Source of the DNA: Oreohelix idahoensis
Lineage: Eukaryota > Mollusca > Gastropoda > Stylommatophora > Oreohelicidae
DNA length: 64,000 bases
Direction of reading: 5' to 3'
Assembly (NCBI GenBank): GCA_024509875.1
Contig: JAMPIV010014142.1
Span: 347,501 to 411,500 of the forward strand
The position numbers and the translations under genes are program-made. Shown here in pieces: positions 59,770 through 64,000 of this stretch (position 1 is its first letter; the number at the start of each line of letters is the position of its first letter). The notes under the pieces were generated by a model. That model worked only from the letters and a program-made list of their open reading frames with translations. It ran no database searches and had not been told where the DNA came from.

Positions 59770-62200
59770 CGAACGTTGTAACTTTGCAACCCCTTGACGG
59801 ATGTTATTGAAATTTGCTACGTGGCCTACTGATATCAATGCAGTTATTAATATATTTTTTGCCCTTACAAAACTCATGTCATGTTCGAATTTTCTTCTTT
59901 AAGTTATGTAAAAAAAACTCTTACCGTTGTCTGGGTTAATTTTTATTAGTTATACAGGAAAGTCACAAGATCCGTTCAAAAATTGCGCACTTAATTTTTG
60001 TTACAGCACAGCACAAGCGATGAAATGTGCTATTCAATATTTTTTTTGTTTGAATTAGTGTAGTGACTACATGTCCGCACGAGTGCGCACCTATTGTACA
60101 CAGTCGCGAGTTATTATTTCAGCGGCGTATGCTAATTGCAATGAGTTGGCTGCTGTCGCAGATATAGTTGATGGAACACTCCAATTGTTGGAGAATGAGA
60201 ACCCAATTGTCGCATAAAGAGTTTTACTTTTATAGTGATGATATAAGTAAGGAAGATGTGTAGGAAGCACATAGACCTTTAGACCCTAGTTTTCACAGAT
60301 GTGAGCTAGTGTTGAGGGAAAGAGTTAACAGAAGGGCGCAGGTTGGTGTCAGTGATTCTCTCACCTTTTAGACTACCAACTCTTGTATTTTTCTGGCGAC
60401 GACTAACTCTTTCTTACTCAAATCTTTTTAAAGATGAACTAGTAGTAACAAGTAATACAAAGAGGGTTGAGAATGTTTTTCTGAACAGAACATACAATCT
60501 ACTAAGTCAAACTCAGAATGATGGTGAGTTACAGAATGTACATAATTACTTTAATTACAGTGAAAAATAAAATCAAGGTTGACATGTACTTTGAAAAGAA
60601 ATACTAGGAAATTTAGAACTGTCAGTGTCTTTGGTTCAGATAAGAATAAGAGGCTATTTTCCTCACTGACGAAAGTTTATTCCTATGGCTATTTCGTGGA
60701 AAAGTGAATTCTGATTTTGGCCTGGGTTTTAAGTAGATTTATCTGCTTAGACTTCTCCTGTGCGTCTCAGTAGATAGGAATTACCAACTGGATAAGGTGA
60801 TTCAGTTGAGCAACAGTCCAAGAGATGACTAGGCTTTCCGTTAACCTGGTTGTGAAGTTGCGTTATGCTGTTCAGGCGCTGACGAGGTATTGACTGCTTA
60901 ACGGTAGACTGCTCAGGGTTGCTGACATGTGATCACCGCTGGAGGGTTTGAGATGTAAGCACTAGTTCTCTCTGTAGCATAGAGCAACTAGGCGGTTTAC
61001 TCGCAACAATTTACAGCAATCAAAATCCAGAAACTGGCTAGGATTCTGCAACTGGGCTGAGGAAGATAATGCAGGTAATCAATCTTCTGTTTTATACAGA
61101 TATATTAACTACAGCCACTCTGGACATTTCGTCTCAGAATGGTGCCTAATAATATATTTACCTGAACCGTAACGTCAGTCTTTTCCTTTAAAGGCGACTG
61201 TCTATTTGTTTACACATTCCTGTCTAGCGGTAGTCTCACACTGGTGAGGTCAGTCAGGTCAACCTTTGTTACAAGCAGACGCCTGGCCGTGTGCGTTCAT
61301 GCGTGACTGCATTGGAGGAATGCTATTTCATTCACTCGTCCATTGAACAACATGGTTCTTCTCTCGTTCACAACGCTTTCTTCATCACTTTCCCAAAATC
61401 ATTAGAATGTAGTACTTTCAGATATCAGCCAGTACTTACATCATTATAATGCATCAATAACATTCATAATACATGATTGCAAAATAGCTATTAATCTAAT
61501 GTAAAGAAATAAAACCACAATATTTAGTATTTCACACTTTACATCCATTAACTAATCCCTTGATATTAGAGTTAGCTAATTAAGCGAATACTGAGAGTTT
61601 GCTTACCGCTCAGGACTTTATCCGCAGCTTAAGAACTAGAATTTTAGTAGCGTTTACTCAATCAATCACATATACTGTAGATATGAGGTAAGTTGACGCT
61701 TCTCTTCTATAAGCGCGCGTTGTCTTCCAACGGTTAATCAGCAAGTGATCTTAAAACTCAGCGTTCGTTTGCATGAAGTTAAAACATTTCCGTTCCCACG
61801 CCAAGAGTTAATTATTTCCTGTCTCTCGTTCAGCCATGCCGGAAGATTTATCGGGCGGTCTCCAGTTGACCACTGAACACGGAAATATGATACTCTGAGA
61901 ATCACTGTCGTTTTGACCAAGCTAATAAATCGTATAGACGTCCCTAAAGAAATAACTTTAAGTGCCCTTTGTAGAAGAAGATAACATTTGGATAGTATGA
62001 CAGGACTATTAGTGAAGACTAGAAAAACAGCTAAAGAACAGATCGCAGGTGCAAATATTTCCGTAGAGACAACAGACAAAATGTGAAGGAATAGAAAAGT
62101 AAGGAATTAAAAAATAATCTAGACGAAATCTTCGAGCACTCTGTGACAGCTGCAACGAAACAAAAACGACACCAGCGTATAATATATTAATAAACTAAAC
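59770..62200. other. Transposon interior without intact gene
   Basis: Contains a degenerate second TIR-like end, ATCCGTTCAAAAATTGCGCA at 59971-59990, and short coding-looking pieces on the plus strand at 60110-60210 and 60240-60570. I recognise no protein. The rest is non-coding. Confidence 0.5.
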
Positions 62201-62231
62201 TGCATAATTATGAAAAGCGCAATTTATCACT

Positions 62232-63471
62232 TTGCAGAAGGTAACTGTTATATTGTACAGGCATTTTCGCAGAGAGGCTAAGATGGGTTGTTTATACCAC
62301 GACATCCAAGAACCAGGTAGGAGAACACGAAAGGCCCTGGGTGTGGATAGAAGATCTTTTCGACGTTGGATACAACAGGATGGTGATTGTACAGAGGCTG
62401 CGGTTAAGCAAGGAAGGAAGAAAAAAATTGATGATGTTGACAAGGATGTCATTAGACGTTTGATTTTGAAGATGTTTAATGCCAATCAACTTGTTACTCT
62501 CCGCATGCTGAAAAGTCGGCTGCAAGTAGAATGCGATATTAACGTCTCAAAAACAACTCTTTGGCAACTTGTCAGAAGTGTCGGCTTCACTTTTAGAAAA
62601 ACGTCTGGCGGAAGGAATTTTTTATGAGAAAAACCACATCTGGTTGCAGCTCGAAGCAAATACCTTAGGCAGATTCGTGAGAGAAGACAAGACGGCTATG
62701 ATATAGTGTATTTGGACGAATCTTGGGTTAATGCTCATCATACGAACGAGAAAGAATGGCAATCTGTTGACGGAGACCATAGAAGGAAAATTACCAGCAG
62801 CAAAGGTCAACGCATTATATTAGCACATGCTGGCAGCAGACAGAATTGGCTTGTCCGTGATGCAGAGCTTATTTTTCAATCAAAGTCTGTAGAACTATCA
62901 CAGTGAAATGAATGGGCAAATTTTTAGAGATTGGATAGTGAATACACTCCTCCCGACTCTAGATAGGCCGTCTTGCCTGATGATGGATAATGCGTCCTAT
63001 CATAATGTTCTAGCGCAGGAGGATAAAGCTCCCACTTCGGCAAGCACGAAAGACGAAATCAGGAGTTGGCTTGTGAATGAAAACATCTTCGCTGACAACA
63101 GCTATTTAAAACCAGAGTTGTTGCAGCTTGTGAGACAGAGGAATAAGACAAAAGTGTATCTGATTGATAAAATTATCCAGGGGCAGAGTCATGTTTCTCT
63201 TCGACTCCCACCTTATCATTCTCACCTTAACCCAATAAAGCTCGTTTGGGCTAGAGTTAAAGGGCAAGTGGCCGCCCAAAAACACCACTTTTAAAATGTG
63301 CGATGTTAAAGACATGACTCGTGAGGCCCTTTCACGAATAGACACAGAGTACTGGGCTAAATGTGAAGAACACGTGCTCCAGGAAGAAGAAGATTACTGG
63401 CAGCGAGATGGCTTGCAGTTTATCCAACCAATAACTGTTGTGAACTTATTGGAGTCGTCCGATTCGGAATG
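62232..63471 (+). pseudogene. DDE transposase with ~83-residue D-to-E spacing, broken
   Basis: A plus-strand IS630/Tc1/mariner-type transposase of about 410 residues. A helix-turn-helix N-terminus (RREAKMGCLYHDIQ, TRKALGVDRRSFRRW; winged region QVECDINVSKTTLWQLV) is followed by the catalytic core. The first Asp is in IVYLDESWVN and the second in LMMDNASYHN. The third position is Lys in LNPIKLVWARVKG, where the family has Glu. Between the second Asp and that position are 83 residues, far from the classic 34. Damage: a TGA at 62625-62627, a frameshift near 62890 (before HSEMNGQIF, lost in the first frame), and another near 63280. The C-terminus resumes as DMTREALSRI and ends SSDSE. It cannot produce an active enzyme. 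I recall a mollusc-rich group with similar spacing (DD82E, 'Sailor'). Confidence 0.87.
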
Positions 63472-63880
63472 AGGCACGTCGTTCGCATTCCTTCGTTTGT
63501 GATAAACTTATTTCATATGCCAATCTATAACACATAAACAGTTACGATTCGTCATAGCTTCCTGATGATTTACTGCTATCATTGTTCATAATCAGATCAT
63601 CATTCCTCGTATCAAAATCACGTGAACAACCAATCACACATTTAGGACACCCCTTTGAACCGTCTTGTCGCACAAATGTTGTGATTTACTGTAAGAATTA
63701 ATGTTGCGGGCAGATTTAGGCAAATGTTCCAAAAAGATCAAAGAAAATCGCCGTTTTGCAAATTTCGCGAAAGCTGTGGATGTAATGATCGCAAAATCTT
63801 AACTGCATGGAAAATCTAAGACTGCATGCAAAAATTCATGTCCATACAACAAACAGTTTTGGAGAAGATTGACGCTTTCT
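63472..63880. other. Transposon 3' untranslated interior
   Basis: AT-rich sequence between the transposase stop and the right TIR; nothing else recognised. Confidence 0.6.
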
Positions 63881-64000
63881 GTGGGCACGAATTTCCGAAC
63901 GGACTTTATAGCCGTGCAGTTCTACTTGTTCGTACGGTTTCCTAACAGTAAAGGTGCCAATTCTATAAACATTATAGGACAGGGTTTCTAAACCGGTGTT

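Larger units (their letters stand above)
59740..63906 (+). mobile_element. Tc1/mariner-related DNA transposon with 25-bp TIRs
   Basis: AGTCCGTTCGGAAATTCGTG plus CCCAC (59741-59765) is matched perfectly in inverse by 63881-63905. TA dinucleotides flank it at 59738-59739 and 63907-63908, as expected for this superfamily. The 4167-bp element has its broken transposase gene in the right third. The left 2.4 kb (59770-62200) has no intact frame; fragments near 60110-60210 and 60343-60570 may be relics of a second reading frame or of a nested element. Confidence 0.9.

Overview
This window looks like repeat-dense, non-coding nuclear DNA from an invertebrate animal. A gastropod or other mollusc is my best guess. 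The basis is the mix of LINE families, tRNA-headed SINEs and a wide-spaced DDE (Sailor-like) transposon, all judged from memory rather than by search. I recognise no conventional host gene: nearly every credible coding stretch belongs to a mobile element, and the rest is AT-rich DNA with microsatellites. There are no bacterial-style operons, no CRISPR array and no rRNA or tRNA gene outside SINE heads.

Layout. 1-5.4 kb: AT-rich DNA with a diverged ~250-bp satellite (1605-3420). 5.4-7 kb: a dispersed repeat (R1) split by a 136-bp LINE tail with a 14-bp target duplication, then a ~1.1-kb repeat (R3). 8.2-10.3 kb: a degenerate transposon-like gene between long inverted repeats, carrying a perfect GC-rich hairpin element. 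10.7-11.1 kb: a 418-bp palindrome. 15.6-19 kb: two LINE copies, one nearly whole from endonuclease through reverse transcriptase (RT). 19.8-21.35 kb: another LINE (F2) with its target duplication. 21.6-31 kb: SINEs, R1 copies and LINE pieces.

31.25-40.35 kb: a complete LTR retrotransposon, recently inserted into an older LINE. It has 2.58-kb LTRs, near identical, and a 5-bp AGAAC target duplication. Its single intact 1019-codon frame encodes Gag, protease and integrase, but there is no reverse transcriptase or RNase H anywhere between the LTRs. 40.9-59.4 kb: more LINEs (F1, F3 twice with clear target duplications), R1, R3, SINEs including a dimer, and an old ~1.8-kb repeat. 59.74-63.91 kb: a 4.17-kb DNA transposon with perfect 25-bp terminal inverted repeats and a broken transposase whose acidic residues would be 83 residues apart.

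How it fits together: the window is a stack of nested insertions. LINE tails sit in R1 and R3, the LTR element sits in a LINE, a hairpin element sits in a transposon, and a SINE sits in R1. The LTR element is the only one with an intact long frame. Because it lacks RT it must have borrowed one in trans to make its matched LTRs. All family names rest on motif recognition, so trust boundaries backed by target duplications more than superfamily labels.
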